Source: an uncultured Eubacteriales bacterium (GTDB lineage Bacteria; Bacillota; Clostridia; Christensenellales; Aristaeellaceae). From it: a stretch of DNA of 64,000 nt. Below the pieces are notes generated by a model. It was not told the DNA's origin and did not search any database. It saw only the letters and a program-made list of their open reading frames with translations. Every line of letters begins with the position of its first letter. Within the stretch, counting starts at the first letter, position 1. Below are positions 8,601 through 15,378 of this stretch, piece after piece. The translations under genes and the position numbers were made by a program. The stretch spans positions 25,680 to 89,679 of the forward strand of contig OMZY01000012.1 of NCBI GenBank assembly GCA_900315675.1, read 5' to 3'.

Positions 8601-8639
8601 AAGCCGCTTCGCTTTGAATTCTCGTTCAGGGGAATCTGA
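5604..8639 (+). CDS. lacZ: Beta-galactosidase, glycoside hydrolase family 2
   Basis: 1011 aa, the usual length of LacZ-type GH2 enzymes that hydrolyse terminal beta-galactosides. Order: N-terminal jelly roll (about 35-215), Ig-like domain (about 216-325), TIM barrel (about 326-620), a further Ig-like domain and the C-terminal beta-galactosidase small-chain domain ending in EFSFRGI. The barrel shows RTSHYPNASMLYRLCDELG, the acid/base in WSCGNES (Glu446) and the nucleophile in ILCEYTHSMGNSNG (Glu519). There is no signal peptide, so it acts in the cytoplasm and must be fed by a transporter not present here. ATG 5604 is chosen because it follows GAGAGG by 9 nt and lies downstream of the promoter. 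Confidence 0.93.
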   Translation: MFFDENRLRDPGFFRENRLDAHSDHAVEPAYRLCLNGLWKFAHAVNPAQVIPGFEQPEFDCRGWNDIHVPAHIQLEGWGTPQYANTEYPWDGLADIRPGELPENYNPVACYVKYFRLPENMQGKRVFISFQGVESCVALWLNGTYIGFSSDSFTPHEFELTEALREGENKLACRVYRWCSGSWLEDQDFLRFSGIFRDVYLYAVSSVHVWDLKIVAEPDETFANGILRWQAKTEAPAGTSLAVCLKDGDKVIAEGGGEVSGLTESKGDLAAERIRLWSAEDPYLYELRLTLTAPDGTEETAVQKVGFRKIEIRDSVIRVNGVRVVFKGVNRHDFCGESGRAVTEEKVRRDLLTMKRNNINAIRTSHYPNASMLYRLCDELGLYIIDENNMESHGMWDMLWQGYIKTEQMFPGAQKAWEPMLLDRVRSVTERDRNHPSVIIWSCGNESLTGPVILAMSREFKRLDPTRPVHYEGDHQVDHFDPALRLREITDIESEMYTPADRVRSYLKEHREKPFILCEYTHSMGNSNGAMHKYTELAYEEELYQGGFIWDFIDQGLVMRDRFGKETLTYGGDWDDRPTDGIFCGNGIVFADGRETPKLQEVKYNYQDIVVRPDAEKMEVINRHMFTSTAAFRCVAVLARDGREIARREIETDVAPLSSAVYPLPFGKQTEPGEYTVTVSFRLRKDTPWASEGFETAFGQGVWTVEKKERVCQRLSGELFFMNSPWNITVRGDHFSVQFSRLTGALTSYRWGGTEYLKVPLLPNFWRAPTNNDIGNRMPQRYAQWKLASQYVTAGYQPETAKKNVAVRPEKQADGSVCFTMTYDLPTAPAASCSVTYRIRPCGRVDVRLDYDPVKELGDMPEFGMITKLDADYNRVRFYGLGPQENYTDRREGARLGVWDYRAEENLTPYLLPQECGNRTGVRWAEITDAKGQGLKLWLNGGEFSALPWTPHEIENAAHGYELPPVNYTVLKMSAQQMGVGGDDSWGARTHPEYLLDVSKPLRFEFSFRGI

Positions 8640-8654
8640 TACCGGTTTGAATCA

Positions 8655-8686
8655 AAAGAGGCACGGCCTGCGCCGTGCTTCTTTTA
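8655..8686 (+). terminator. Rho-independent terminator after lacZ
   Basis: GCACGGC/GCCGTGC core stem extended by AAAAGAG/CTTCTTTT pairing, loop CTGC, then TTTT. Confidence 0.8.
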
Positions 8687-8729
8687 TAGGATGATGTGTC
8701 GCATATAAATAAATATAAGTAATATAAAC

Positions 8730-8758
8730 TTGACACAGTGTCGTGTTTATGTTAATCT
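8730..8758 (+). promoter_or_regulatory. Promoter of XRE regulator with overlapping operator
   Basis: Perfect TTGACA, 17 nt, TAATCT with extended TGT. A perfect inverted repeat GACAC-A-GTGTC (8732-8742) overlaps the -35, and an AT-rich tract lies upstream. Its placement fits autoregulation by the helix-turn-helix product. The predicted transcript starts near 8765. Confidence 0.65.
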
Positions 8759-8781
8759 ACTGGCGAAGGGAGGGGGTTCCA

Positions 8782-8994
8782 ATCGCACGCAACCTGAAAA
8801 TCAAAGCCGCCCGGGCTGAAAAGGATATGACCCAGAAGGCCCTGGCGGAGGCTGTCGGCATTTCCCGGCAGACAATGAACGCGATTGAACAAGGGGAGTT
8901 TAATCCGTCCATCCGTCTCTGCCGTGCAATCTGCCGTGTCCTTGGGAAAAGTCTGGATGATTTATTCGGAGAGGAGAATGAAGATGAAGCATAA
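8782..8994 (+). CDS. XRE-family helix-turn-helix regulator, probable AUC start
   Basis: About 70 aa, a single Cro/C1-type DNA-binding domain: RNLKIKAARAEKDMTQKALAEAVG then SRQTMNAIEQGEFNPSIRLC, ending in LGKSLDDLF. Proteins of this type commonly start MARNLKIKAARA. Here the in-frame codon at the Met position is ATC (8782), with AAGGGAGGGGG placed 5-15 nt upstream. The in-frame GTG 8743 and ATG 8749 lack a ribosome site and fall upstream of the predicted transcription start. I therefore mark the ATC as the start, but ATG 8749 remains the conservative alternative. The gene overlaps the next by 11 nt, an XRE/membrane-protein pair like that at 29312-29957. Confidence 0.75.
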   Translation: MARNLKIKAARAEKDMTQKALAEAVGISRQTMNAIEQGEFNPSIRLCRAICRVLGKSLDDLFGEENEDEA

Positions 8995-9442
8995 TGGTAA
9001 AAACACCCTGGATGAAATGCAGGATCAGAAGATGCTGAAGATGGAAGAATACGGCTACTGGATTCTTTTCTGGGGCCTGGCGCTCGCGGTTGTCATCCAG
9101 CTGCTGCTGGGCGGAAGCATCCGCCAGGTGGCGGGGGAACTGATTGTCCTGCTCCTTGGCGGCATATATGTGCTGGCCACTTCTATGAAAAACGGCCTGT
9201 GGACCAGGAACGCTGCGCCGACCCGGAAGGGTAACGCGGTCGCGAGTATCATTCCTGCGGCAGTTATCGGCGTTCTGAACGGGATTAAACTCGTCCAGAA
9301 AAAGAGCGCCGGGACGAATGATATTCTTCTTGCCGCGGTGTTTACGGTTACGGCTTATGTGTTTTGCTTTATTGCCCTGGAAGTACTCAGGACGGCATAT
9401 GAAAAAAGACGCCAGAAGCTGGATGAAACAGGCGAGGAGTGA
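8984..9442 (+). CDS. Membrane protein paired with XRE regulator (DUF6773-like)
   Basis: 152 aa. A short cytoplasmic N-terminus (NTLDEMQDQKMLKMEEYG) precedes four hydrophobic segments (about residues 24-43, 47-64, 82-100, 111-130) and a charged tail. The start with DE-Q-x-Q-K-L-K-x-E and then Y/F-W-I-x-F-W-G resembles a family I recall as DUF6773, often encoded after a small XRE regulator. ATG 8984 is chosen because GAGGAG lies 7 nt upstream; ATG 8978 is only 1 nt from it. Function is unknown; coupling to the regulator by an 11-nt overlap suggests the regulator controls it. Confidence 0.7.
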   Translation: MKHNGKNTLDEMQDQKMLKMEEYGYWILFWGLALAVVIQLLLGGSIRQVAGELIVLLLGGIYVLATSMKNGLWTRNAAPTRKGNAVASIIPAAVIGVLNGIKLVQKKSAGTNDILLAAVFTVTAYVFCFIALEVLRTAYEKRRQKLDETGEE

Positions 9443-9446
9443 GCAT

Positions 9447-9482
9447 AAAAACGGCGCGGTTCGTGTGAACCGCGCCGGTTTT
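9447..9482. terminator. Bidirectional rho-independent terminator
   Basis: Perfect 11-bp stem CGGCGCGGTTC/GAACCGCGCCG with loop GTGT, TTTT tail on the plus strand and AAAA before it, serving the converging genes ending at 9442 and 9500. Confidence 0.85.
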
Positions 9483-9499
9483 GCAATCCGGGGAATTGA

Positions 9500-10045
9500 T
9501 TATTCCGCCAGGCGGATGGAGGAGGCGATGTAGGCTTTCACCTGGTCCCATTCCTCATCGCCGTTCAGGGGCGTGCAGGCAAAGAGCAGAATCGTGGAAT
9601 CGTTGACGGGCAGAAGAATCATGTCGATGCCTTCAGCCGGGTTTTCTATGCCGACGATCTGGAGACCGTTGGTGATGACCAGTTTGGCATTGTCAACATC
9701 CGCGCCTGCTTCTTTCAGGCCGGCAGCATACGCTTCCAGGCCGCCGGTCACGGTCAGGGCGTAAACAGAAACGGAGTAGGAAGTCCCTTCGTTGTCGGCC
9801 CCGAAAGCGGCGATCGGCGGGATTTCCGCCTCAATGGTGCTGACGTCGATGGCGGGCAGGTTGTTGGGAATCCAGTACAGGATGTTTCCGACGCCGTCAA
9901 CGGCAATCTGCTGGGTGGAACCGTTGGCTTCCAGGTTGGGATTTTCGCTCAGGGAGTTTTCCCAGCTCAGTTCGGGAGTCTCTTCCGCCAGGGCGAAGGA
10001 GCACAGCATACACAGGGACAGAGCGACAGCAAGCAGCTTTTTCAT
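9500..10045 (-). CDS. Secreted protein of unknown function
   Basis: 181 aa. A clear signal peptide (MKKLLAVALSLCMLCSFALA, cleavage before EETPELSW) is followed by a small soluble domain with no motif I recognise. The start is set at the ATG with AGAGG 5 nt upstream; an upstream in-frame extension lacks a ribosome site. The chain has repeated short beta-strand-like stretches (YSVSVYALTV, TILLFACTPL) and looks like one of the many small exported proteins of this genome. It has its own promoter, divergent from the C11 peptidase gene. Confidence 0.65.
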   Translation of the reverse strand: MKKLLAVALSLCMLCSFALAEETPELSWENSLSENPNLEANGSTQQIAVDGVGNILYWIPNNLPAIDVSTIEAEIPPIAAFGADNEGTSYSVSVYALTVTGGLEAYAAGLKEAGADVDNAKLVITNGLQIVGIENPAEGIDMILLPVNDSTILLFACTPLNGDEEWDQVKAYIASSIRLAE

Positions 10046-10116
10046 AAAAACCTCTTCTCTCAGGGTGATCCCTGATCTTTTTTTGCGTCCGTTCATCAAA
10101 GACACACATCATGACT

Positions 10117-10144
10117 ATTATACAGAAAATGAATGAATATGCAA
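10117..10144 (-). promoter_or_regulatory. Promoter of secreted protein gene
   Basis: Minus strand: TTGCAT, 16 nt, TATAAT. Divergent from the C11 peptidase promoter, with the AAACGTTT palindrome between them. Confidence 0.6.
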
Positions 10145-10161
10145 ATAGAAACGGATTTTAA

Positions 10162-10176
10162 TACAAACGTTTACGT
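10162..10176. promoter_or_regulatory. Candidate LacI-family operator between divergent promoters
   Basis: Contains the palindrome AAACGTTT and, on the minus strand, the 10-mer GTAAACGTTT that also precedes lacZ (5528-5537). Location between the two divergent promoters fits a repressor site. Confidence 0.35.
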
Positions 10177-10195
10177 GTTTATTGCATTTATCCTA

Positions 10196-10225
10196 TTGAC
10201 CGGTTGTGGACGCTTTGTATATAAT
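10196..10225 (+). promoter_or_regulatory. Promoter of C11 peptidase gene
   Basis: TTGACC, 18 nt, TATAAT; start near 10232, about 30 nt before the ATG. Confidence 0.7.
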
Positions 10226-10261
10226 GCGTGACGGATTGCTGTCTGAAAGGAACGGGTAGAC

Positions 10262-12226
10262 ATGAAAAAAATCATAGGCATTGTTTTGTTACTTGCGCTG
10301 CTTTTCGCCCTGGGATGTGTACGGGCTGAGGGGAAAACGACCACGCTGCTGGTCTACATGTGCGGAACCGATCTGCAGGAAGACGCCTGCGAGGATCTGG
10401 TGGAGATGGCTGAAGTGGAAGCCGGAGACGCCATTAACGTTGTGGTGCTGGCCGGCGGTGCGAAGGAATGGGACCTGGAGGATCTGAAGGGCAACAGCAG
10501 GACGCTGGCAGTGATCCGCGACGGCTATTTTGAAGAACTGCAGGACTGGGGAAAGGCTTCCATGGGCAGCCCGGACAGTCTGGTGGAATTTCTGCGTTAC
10601 GGTCTGACGGAGTACCCGGCGGACCGGACGATCGCTGTGCTGTGGGACCACGGCGCCGGATCGGAAGGCGGCGTCTGCTTTGATGAAACCGCGAACGATG
10701 ACGGCCTGACTGTTGTGGAAATCAACAGTGCGCTGGAAAACCTGGCCAGGGAGGTTCCCGGTTATCATATCAATATTTTCGGCTGTGACGCCTGCATGAT
10801 GGCTACCTACGAAATGGCAGCCATGCTTTCCCATCACAGCATTGATTACTATGTGGCCAGCGAAGAGCTGGAACCCGGAACGGGTTGGGATTATACCGGC
10901 TGGCTGGATATGCTGAAGCAGGACGCTGACATTTCGGACGAGGATCTGTGCGGCGGCATTATTGAAAGCTTTATCGAGCAGGGCCTGAACAATGACCCGG
11001 ATGATTACCTGACCCTGAGTGCGGTAAAGCTGTCCGCCATGGGTGAACTGGAAGCCAGCATGGAGAAATTCGCTTCCACAATGTCCGGTCAGATTGAGAA
11101 CGGCAATATTTCCGCCATCCGCCGCGGCCGTAGCCGCATGTACACCTTCGGTTCCTTCGCGGACGGCAGCTGGGATATGGTGGACCTGGGAGCGGCGCTG
11201 GACGCTTATGCTCAGTTTGACGCGGAGACTGCGACCAGGGCGAAGCGGAGCCTTTCCGAGGCGGTCATCCTGAGCCGTCAGACAGACAACCTGGACACCT
11301 GTTCAGGCCTGTCCGTCCTGATTCCCCAGGACACAACGGAATCCTTTGAAGAGTACAGGGAAGGTTTCGATCTTTCCGGAATTATCCCGAACTGGGTGGA
11401 TTTTGTCTGCGGCTATGTGGACCAGCTACAGGGCGGAAGCTTCCATATCAGCGCGTCTTCAGCCTGTCAGTTTGAAGACAGCTCCTCTTTTTCCGATGCG
11501 AGTTTCTCTTCCTCCTCCTTCTGGAGTTCTCTGCTGTGGGACGATGAGGAAGAATGCTATACGGACGAGTACTACGAAGAGGATGAATATACCATCGGCG
11601 ATGACGATGAAGGTTTTACGGCGATCCTGTCCCAGGAGGACCTGGCCTACCTGGACTATGTGGAAGGTATGCTGCTGATGGATATCAGCGATGAGGAAAC
11701 GACCGCCTATGTGGACTTCGGCCTGATGCAGAACAACCTGATCGACTGGGAATCCGGTACGGTCATCAGCCTGTATGACGGAACCTGGCCTGTGTTCGGC
11801 GGACAGCCGGTGCCGCTGTATGACCAGACCAGCAACGAGCACAGCCGCCGCAGCCTGATTCCGGTCAAGCTGAACGGGGAATATACCTACCTGGTGGTGG
11901 TGTTCCCGGCGGGCGGCACCGAAGGCCGGATCGTCGGCGCCAATGCCGGTTATGACGAGAACGGCCTGCCGATCCGCAGCACAACCCGGCTGAAACCCGG
12001 CGATGAGATTATTCCAGTCTATACGATGTATGTGGATGTGGAAGGGGAGGAAGACCTGCAGGAGGCGGAATTTGAAGGAGAGAAAATCATCTGGCAGGAT
12101 GGCATGACCGTTACCTATGAGGATCTGAGCGATGAGACGGATCCGCAGGAGATGCTCTTCTGCTTCATCTTCAATGATATCTTCGGCGAGGATTCCATGA
12201 GCGATATGATTTCTTTCACGCTGTGA
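10262..12226 (+). CDS. Clostripain-related (family C11) secreted cysteine peptidase
   Basis: 654 aa with a signal peptide (residues 1-22, IVLLLALLFALGCVRA). The C11 caspase-like fold shows the first strand TTTLLVYMCGTDLQ, the catalytic His in VLWDHGAGSEGG (His130) and the catalytic Cys in FGCDACMMATYE (Cys178), matching the spacing in clostripain-type enzymes, which cleave after basic residues. After the protease domain (to about residue 390) comes a Ser-rich then Asp/Glu-rich linker (EEECYTDEYYEEDEYT) and a beta-rich C-terminal domain of unknown role. It is probably extracellular, possibly a calcium-influenced protease given the acidic linker. Monocistronic with its own promoter. Confidence 0.88.
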   Translation: MKKIIGIVLLLALLFALGCVRAEGKTTTLLVYMCGTDLQEDACEDLVEMAEVEAGDAINVVVLAGGAKEWDLEDLKGNSRTLAVIRDGYFEELQDWGKASMGSPDSLVEFLRYGLTEYPADRTIAVLWDHGAGSEGGVCFDETANDDGLTVVEINSALENLAREVPGYHINIFGCDACMMATYEMAAMLSHHSIDYYVASEELEPGTGWDYTGWLDMLKQDADISDEDLCGGIIESFIEQGLNNDPDDYLTLSAVKLSAMGELEASMEKFASTMSGQIENGNISAIRRGRSRMYTFGSFADGSWDMVDLGAALDAYAQFDAETATRAKRSLSEAVILSRQTDNLDTCSGLSVLIPQDTTESFEEYREGFDLSGIIPNWVDFVCGYVDQLQGGSFHISASSACQFEDSSSFSDASFSSSSFWSSLLWDDEEECYTDEYYEEDEYTIGDDDEGFTAILSQEDLAYLDYVEGMLLMDISDEETTAYVDFGLMQNNLIDWESGTVISLYDGTWPVFGGQPVPLYDQTSNEHSRRSLIPVKLNGEYTYLVVVFPAGGTEGRIVGANAGYDENGLPIRSTTRLKPGDEIIPVYTMYVDVEGEEDLQEAEFEGEKIIWQDGMTVTYEDLSDETDPQEMLFCFIFNDIFGEDSMSDMISFTL

Positions 12227-12258
12227 TATAAACCCTGTAATCCTTATCAAGGGTACGA

Positions 12259-12288
12259 TTGACGCAACGCGGGGGTTTATGTTAAAAT
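12259..12288 (+). promoter_or_regulatory. Promoter of SCIFF cluster
   Basis: TTGACG, 18 nt, TAAAAT with extended TGT, placing the start about 27 nt upstream of the peptide ATG. Confidence 0.65.
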
Positions 12289-12321
12289 ACTTTTTGAAGT
12301 CTGTGAATGGAGGAATTAATC

Positions 12322-12474
12322 ATGAAACATATTAAGACTCTGAATACCCGTAATCTGTGTGAAAGCGCCAAGAAGGGCGGCTGCGGCGAATGCCAGACAT
12401 CCTGCCAGTCCGCCTGCAAGACCAGCTGCGGCATTGCCAATCAGCAGTGCGAAAACAAGAAGAGCGCGAAGTAA
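12322..12474 (+). CDS. scfA: SCIFF ranthipeptide precursor (six-cysteine-in-forty-five family)
   Basis: 50 aa, starting MKHIKTLNTRNL and containing the SCIFF core CGECQTSCQSACKTSC followed by a last Cys (NQQCEN). The six family cysteines are at 21, 24, 28, 32, 36 and 43; there is a seventh, Cys13. SCIFF peptides are nearly universal in Clostridia and receive thioether crosslinks to non-alpha carbons (ranthipeptides) from the radical SAM maturase encoded next. GGAGGAATTAATC precedes the ATG. Its biological role is still debated, with quorum-type signalling proposed for related clostridial peptides. Identification is firm from the conserved sequence and neighbour. Confidence 0.95.
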   Translation: MKHIKTLNTRNLCESAKKGGCGECQTSCQSACKTSCGIANQQCENKKSAK

Positions 12475-12492
12475 TTTACCGGGTTATCACTT

Positions 12493-12516
12493 ATGCCGCC
12501 TTTCGGCGGCATTTTA
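12493..12516 (+). terminator. Intrinsic terminator between SCIFF peptide and maturase
   Basis: Perfect 8-bp stem ATGCCGCC/GGCGGCAT with loop TTTC and TTTTAT tail. It lies 18 nt after the peptide stop and would let the short peptide transcript exceed readthrough into the maturase gene. Confidence 0.75.
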
Positions 12517-12534
12517 TGTTATCGGAGAAAGAAA

Positions 12535-13932
12535 ATGATTCATCGTTATCATCTGGACGACTGGTATATCGTCATTGACACCTGTTCGGGATCCGTGCAC
12601 GTGGTGGACGAGATCGCCTATGAGATCATCGGCTGCTATGAGGAAAAAACCCGGGACGAAATCGTGGCGGAAATGGCCGCGCGCTTCGGGGAAGACCCCG
12701 CGGAAATCGGGGAGTGCTGGGATCAGATTACGGAACTGAAGGAGCAGGGCACCCTGTTTTCCCCGGATGTGTTTGAGCCTCTGGCCGGAACGCTGAAGCA
12801 GAAAACAGCCGGTGTGGTGAAGGCGCTGTGCCTGCATGTGGCGCACACCTGCAACCTGAACTGCGCCTACTGCTTTGCCAGCCAGGGAAAGTATCACGGA
12901 GACCGTGCCGTGATGTCCTTTGAAGTGGGCAAACAGGCCCTGGATTTCCTGGTGGCGCATTCCGGCACCCGGCATAATCTGGAGGTGGACTTCTTCGGCG
13001 GGGAACCGCTGATGAATTTTGACGTGGTGAAGCAGCTGGTGGCTTATGCCCGAAGCATCGAGAAGGAAAAGAACAAGAACTTCCGTTTCACCCTGACCAC
13101 CAACGGCATGCTGATTGATGATGACGTGATCGATTTTGCCAACCGGGAAATGAGCAACGTGGTGCTCAGCCTGGACGGCCGGAAGGAAATCCATGACCGC
13201 TGCCGGGTGGATTATGCCGGCAACGGCAGCTGGGACCGGATTGTGCCGAAATTCCAGAAGCTGGTGAAGGCGCGGGAAGGCAAAAACTATTATATGCGGG
13301 GTACCTTTACCCATGCGAATCCGGATTTCCTGAAGGATATCCAGACCATGTTGGATCTGGGCTTTACGGAGCTGAGCATGGAACCTGTGGTCTGCGCGGA
13401 GAATGATCCCGCGGCCCTGACGCAGGAAGACCTGCCCATTGTCCTGCAGCAGTATGAGGACCTGGCCCGGCTGATGCTGAAGCGGAAGCGGGAAGGTCGG
13501 CCCTTTACCTTCTATCACTACATGCTGGATCTCTCCGGCGGTCCGTGCATCTACAAGCGGATTTCCGGCTGCGGTTCCGGAACGGAATACATGGCAGTGA
13601 CCCCCTGGGGCGACCTGTATCCCTGTCACCAGTTTGTCGGGGAGGAAGCTTTCCGCCTGGGCGATGTCTGGCAGGGCGTCACGAACACCGCTGTCCAGGA
13701 GGACTTTGCCTCCTGCAATGTCTATGCCCGGGAGGAATGCCGGGACTGCTGGGCCCGGCTTTACTGCTCCGGCGGCTGCGCAGCCAATGCGTATCACGCA
13801 ACCGGCTCTGTCCGGGGCGTATACAAATACGGCTGCGAGCTGTTCCGTAAGCGGATGGAATGCGCGATCATGCTGCAGGCTGCCCTGCAGGCAGACGCCG
13901 AGGAACAACAGGATGGAGACGCCGATCAGTGA
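12535..13932 (+). CDS. scfB: Thioether-forming SCIFF peptide maturase (radical SAM/SPASM)
   Basis: 465 aa radical SAM enzyme that installs thioether bonds on the SCIFF precursor. The N-terminal 90 residues form a precursor-recognition (RRE-like) region starting MIHRYHLDDWYIVID. The 4Fe-4S/SAM site is CNLNCAYC (106-113). DFFGGEPLMNFD and LTTNGMLI are typical of the fold. The C-terminal SPASM domain contributes cysteines in CGSGTEYMAVTPWGDLYPC and CNVYAREECRDCWARLYCSGGC for auxiliary clusters. GGAGAAAG precedes ATG 12535. The 3' end overlaps the decarboxylase gene by 20 nt, so the two are translationally linked. Adjacency to the peptide makes the assignment secure. Confidence 0.95.
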   Translation: MIHRYHLDDWYIVIDTCSGSVHVVDEIAYEIIGCYEEKTRDEIVAEMAARFGEDPAEIGECWDQITELKEQGTLFSPDVFEPLAGTLKQKTAGVVKALCLHVAHTCNLNCAYCFASQGKYHGDRAVMSFEVGKQALDFLVAHSGTRHNLEVDFFGGEPLMNFDVVKQLVAYARSIEKEKNKNFRFTLTTNGMLIDDDVIDFANREMSNVVLSLDGRKEIHDRCRVDYAGNGSWDRIVPKFQKLVKAREGKNYYMRGTFTHANPDFLKDIQTMLDLGFTELSMEPVVCAENDPAALTQEDLPIVLQQYEDLARLMLKRKREGRPFTFYHYMLDLSGGPCIYKRISGCGSGTEYMAVTPWGDLYPCHQFVGEEAFRLGDVWQGVTNTAVQEDFASCNVYAREECRDCWARLYCSGGCAANAYHATGSVRGVYKYGCELFRKRMECAIMLQAALQADAEEQQDGDADQ

Positions 13933-15253
13933 TTTTGTCCGGGCTTATGCGGAATCGCATCCGGTGCGTATGCACATGCCGGGACACAAGGGACAACCGC
14001 TGACAGGACCGGAAGCGCTGGACCTGACGGAGATCGGGGGAGCGGACGTGCTGTACCGCTCTGAAGGGATCATCCGCCGGAGCGAGGAGAATGCCGCGGC
14101 CCTGTTCGGGACTGCCCGCACGGTTTATTCCGCGGAGGGCTCTTCTTTGTGCATCCGGGGCATGCTGTATCTTGCCCTGATGACCGCAAAACGGAAGGGG
14201 ATTCCTGCCCGGCTGCTGGCCGGACGGAATGCCCATCATACCCTGATGACTGCCGCAGCCCTGCTGGACCTGGAAGTGGACTGGCTTGCGCCGGCACCGG
14301 GGGAGGATCTGCTGTCCTGTGCGGTATCCGCGGAAATGCTGGAGAAAGAACTGAACCGGAAACCGTATATGGCGGTTTATCTGACGTCTCCGGATTACCT
14401 GGGAAGGCGGGTTGACCTGCGTGCGGCGGCGGTAGTCTGCCACCGTCACGGTGTACCGCTGCTCGTGGACAATGCCCACGGAGCCTATCTGAAATTCCTG
14501 CCGGAAGACAGCCATCCGATCACCCTGGGTGCGGATGCCTGCTGTGATTCGGCGCATAAAACCCTGTCCTGCCTGACCGGCGCGGCCTATCTGCATCTTT
14601 CGGCGAGCGCTCCGGCGGAGTGGACGGAGCAGGCGGAACAGGCCCTGTCCCTGTTCGCTTCCACCAGCCCGTCCTGGCTGATCCTGCAGTCGCTGGACCG
14701 GATGAACCGGGAACTGGCCGGGGATTATCCGGCCCGCCTGCGCCGCAGGAAGGAGCAGCTGCTGACAATCAAAGAAACCCTCCGGGCGGAGGGCTGGACG
14801 CTTATCGGAGATGAACCGCTGAAGCTGACGCTGCGTGCGGCGGACCGGGGCTATACCGGGGAGAAACTGCACAATATCCTGCGAAGCAAAGGGATTGAGT
14901 GTGAATTTGCGGATCGGGAATACCTGGTGATGATGCCTTCCGCTGACACGCCGGACGCGGATCTGGAACACCTGGTTTCAGTACTTCGGGCGGTTCCGCG
15001 GAAAGCGCCGCTGCAGCAAAAGGCTCCGACGCTGCCGGTTCCGGAAAAGGCAATGTCGATCCGGGAAGCCATGTTCTCCCCGCGGGAGACCTTGCCGACG
15101 GATCTGGCTGTGGACCGGGTGCTGGCAGACGCCTGCGTCAGCTGTCCGCCGGCGGTGCCGGTGATTATCGCCGGGGAAAGAATCACGCAGCAGGCTGCGG
15201 AGTGCATGAAGTATTACAACATCACAGCATGTGATGTTGTAGTTAATTCATAA
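13913..15253 (+). CDS. Orn/Lys/Arg decarboxylase family PLP enzyme
   Basis: 446 aa fold-type I pyridoxal-phosphate enzyme of the arginine/lysine/ornithine decarboxylase (SpeA-like) family. It has the typical start VRMHMPGHKGQP, the VDNAHGAYLKF strand that holds the cofactor and the Schiff-base Lys in CDSAHKTLSCLTG (Lys216), followed by the C-terminal wing. It is shorter than the 480-aa Bacillus-type enzymes but complete in motifs. In Clostridia this gene commonly follows the SCIFF maturase. The last codons (Asn-Ser-stop) lie within an intergenic inverted-repeat element, so the original C-terminus may have been altered. Polyamine synthesis is the likely role, substrate uncertain. Confidence 0.85.
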   Translation: METPISDFVRAYAESHPVRMHMPGHKGQPLTGPEALDLTEIGGADVLYRSEGIIRRSEENAAALFGTARTVYSAEGSSLCIRGMLYLALMTAKRKGIPARLLAGRNAHHTLMTAAALLDLEVDWLAPAPGEDLLSCAVSAEMLEKELNRKPYMAVYLTSPDYLGRRVDLRAAAVVCHRHGVPLLVDNAHGAYLKFLPEDSHPITLGADACCDSAHKTLSCLTGAAYLHLSASAPAEWTEQAEQALSLFASTSPSWLILQSLDRMNRELAGDYPARLRRRKEQLLTIKETLRAEGWTLIGDEPLKLTLRAADRGYTGEKLHNILRSKGIECEFADREYLVMMPSADTPDADLEHLVSVLRAVPRKAPLQQKAPTLPVPEKAMSIREAMFSPRETLPTDLAVDRVLADACVSCPPAVPVIIAGERITQQAAECMKYYNITACDVVVNS

Positions 15254-15378
15254 TTCACAATTCATAATTATGATTACTGACAACATATAAAAAACCATTT
15301 CTGCTCCATTGCGAAATGGCTTTTTGCGTGGTGAGATGGTCTGCCATATAATCATTGTGAATTATGAATTGTGAATTA
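15243..15378. repeat. Inverted-repeat intergenic element, copy 1
   Basis: Left arm 15243-15273 (TTAATTCATAATTCACAATT...) and right arm 15354-15378 (...GAATTATGAATTGTGAATTA) are inverted copies. They flank about 80 bp that contain a terminator hairpin and the motif AATGGAGCAG (minus strand). The same arm pair occurs at 41663-41792 and 48604-48715, with single arms at 40323 and 47076. Confidence 0.7.
15291..15326 (+). terminator. Terminator-like hairpin inside element copy 1
   Basis: CCATTTC/GAAATGG stem with 11-nt loop, A tract before and TTTTT after; probably ends the SCIFF-maturase-decarboxylase transcript. Confidence 0.6.
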
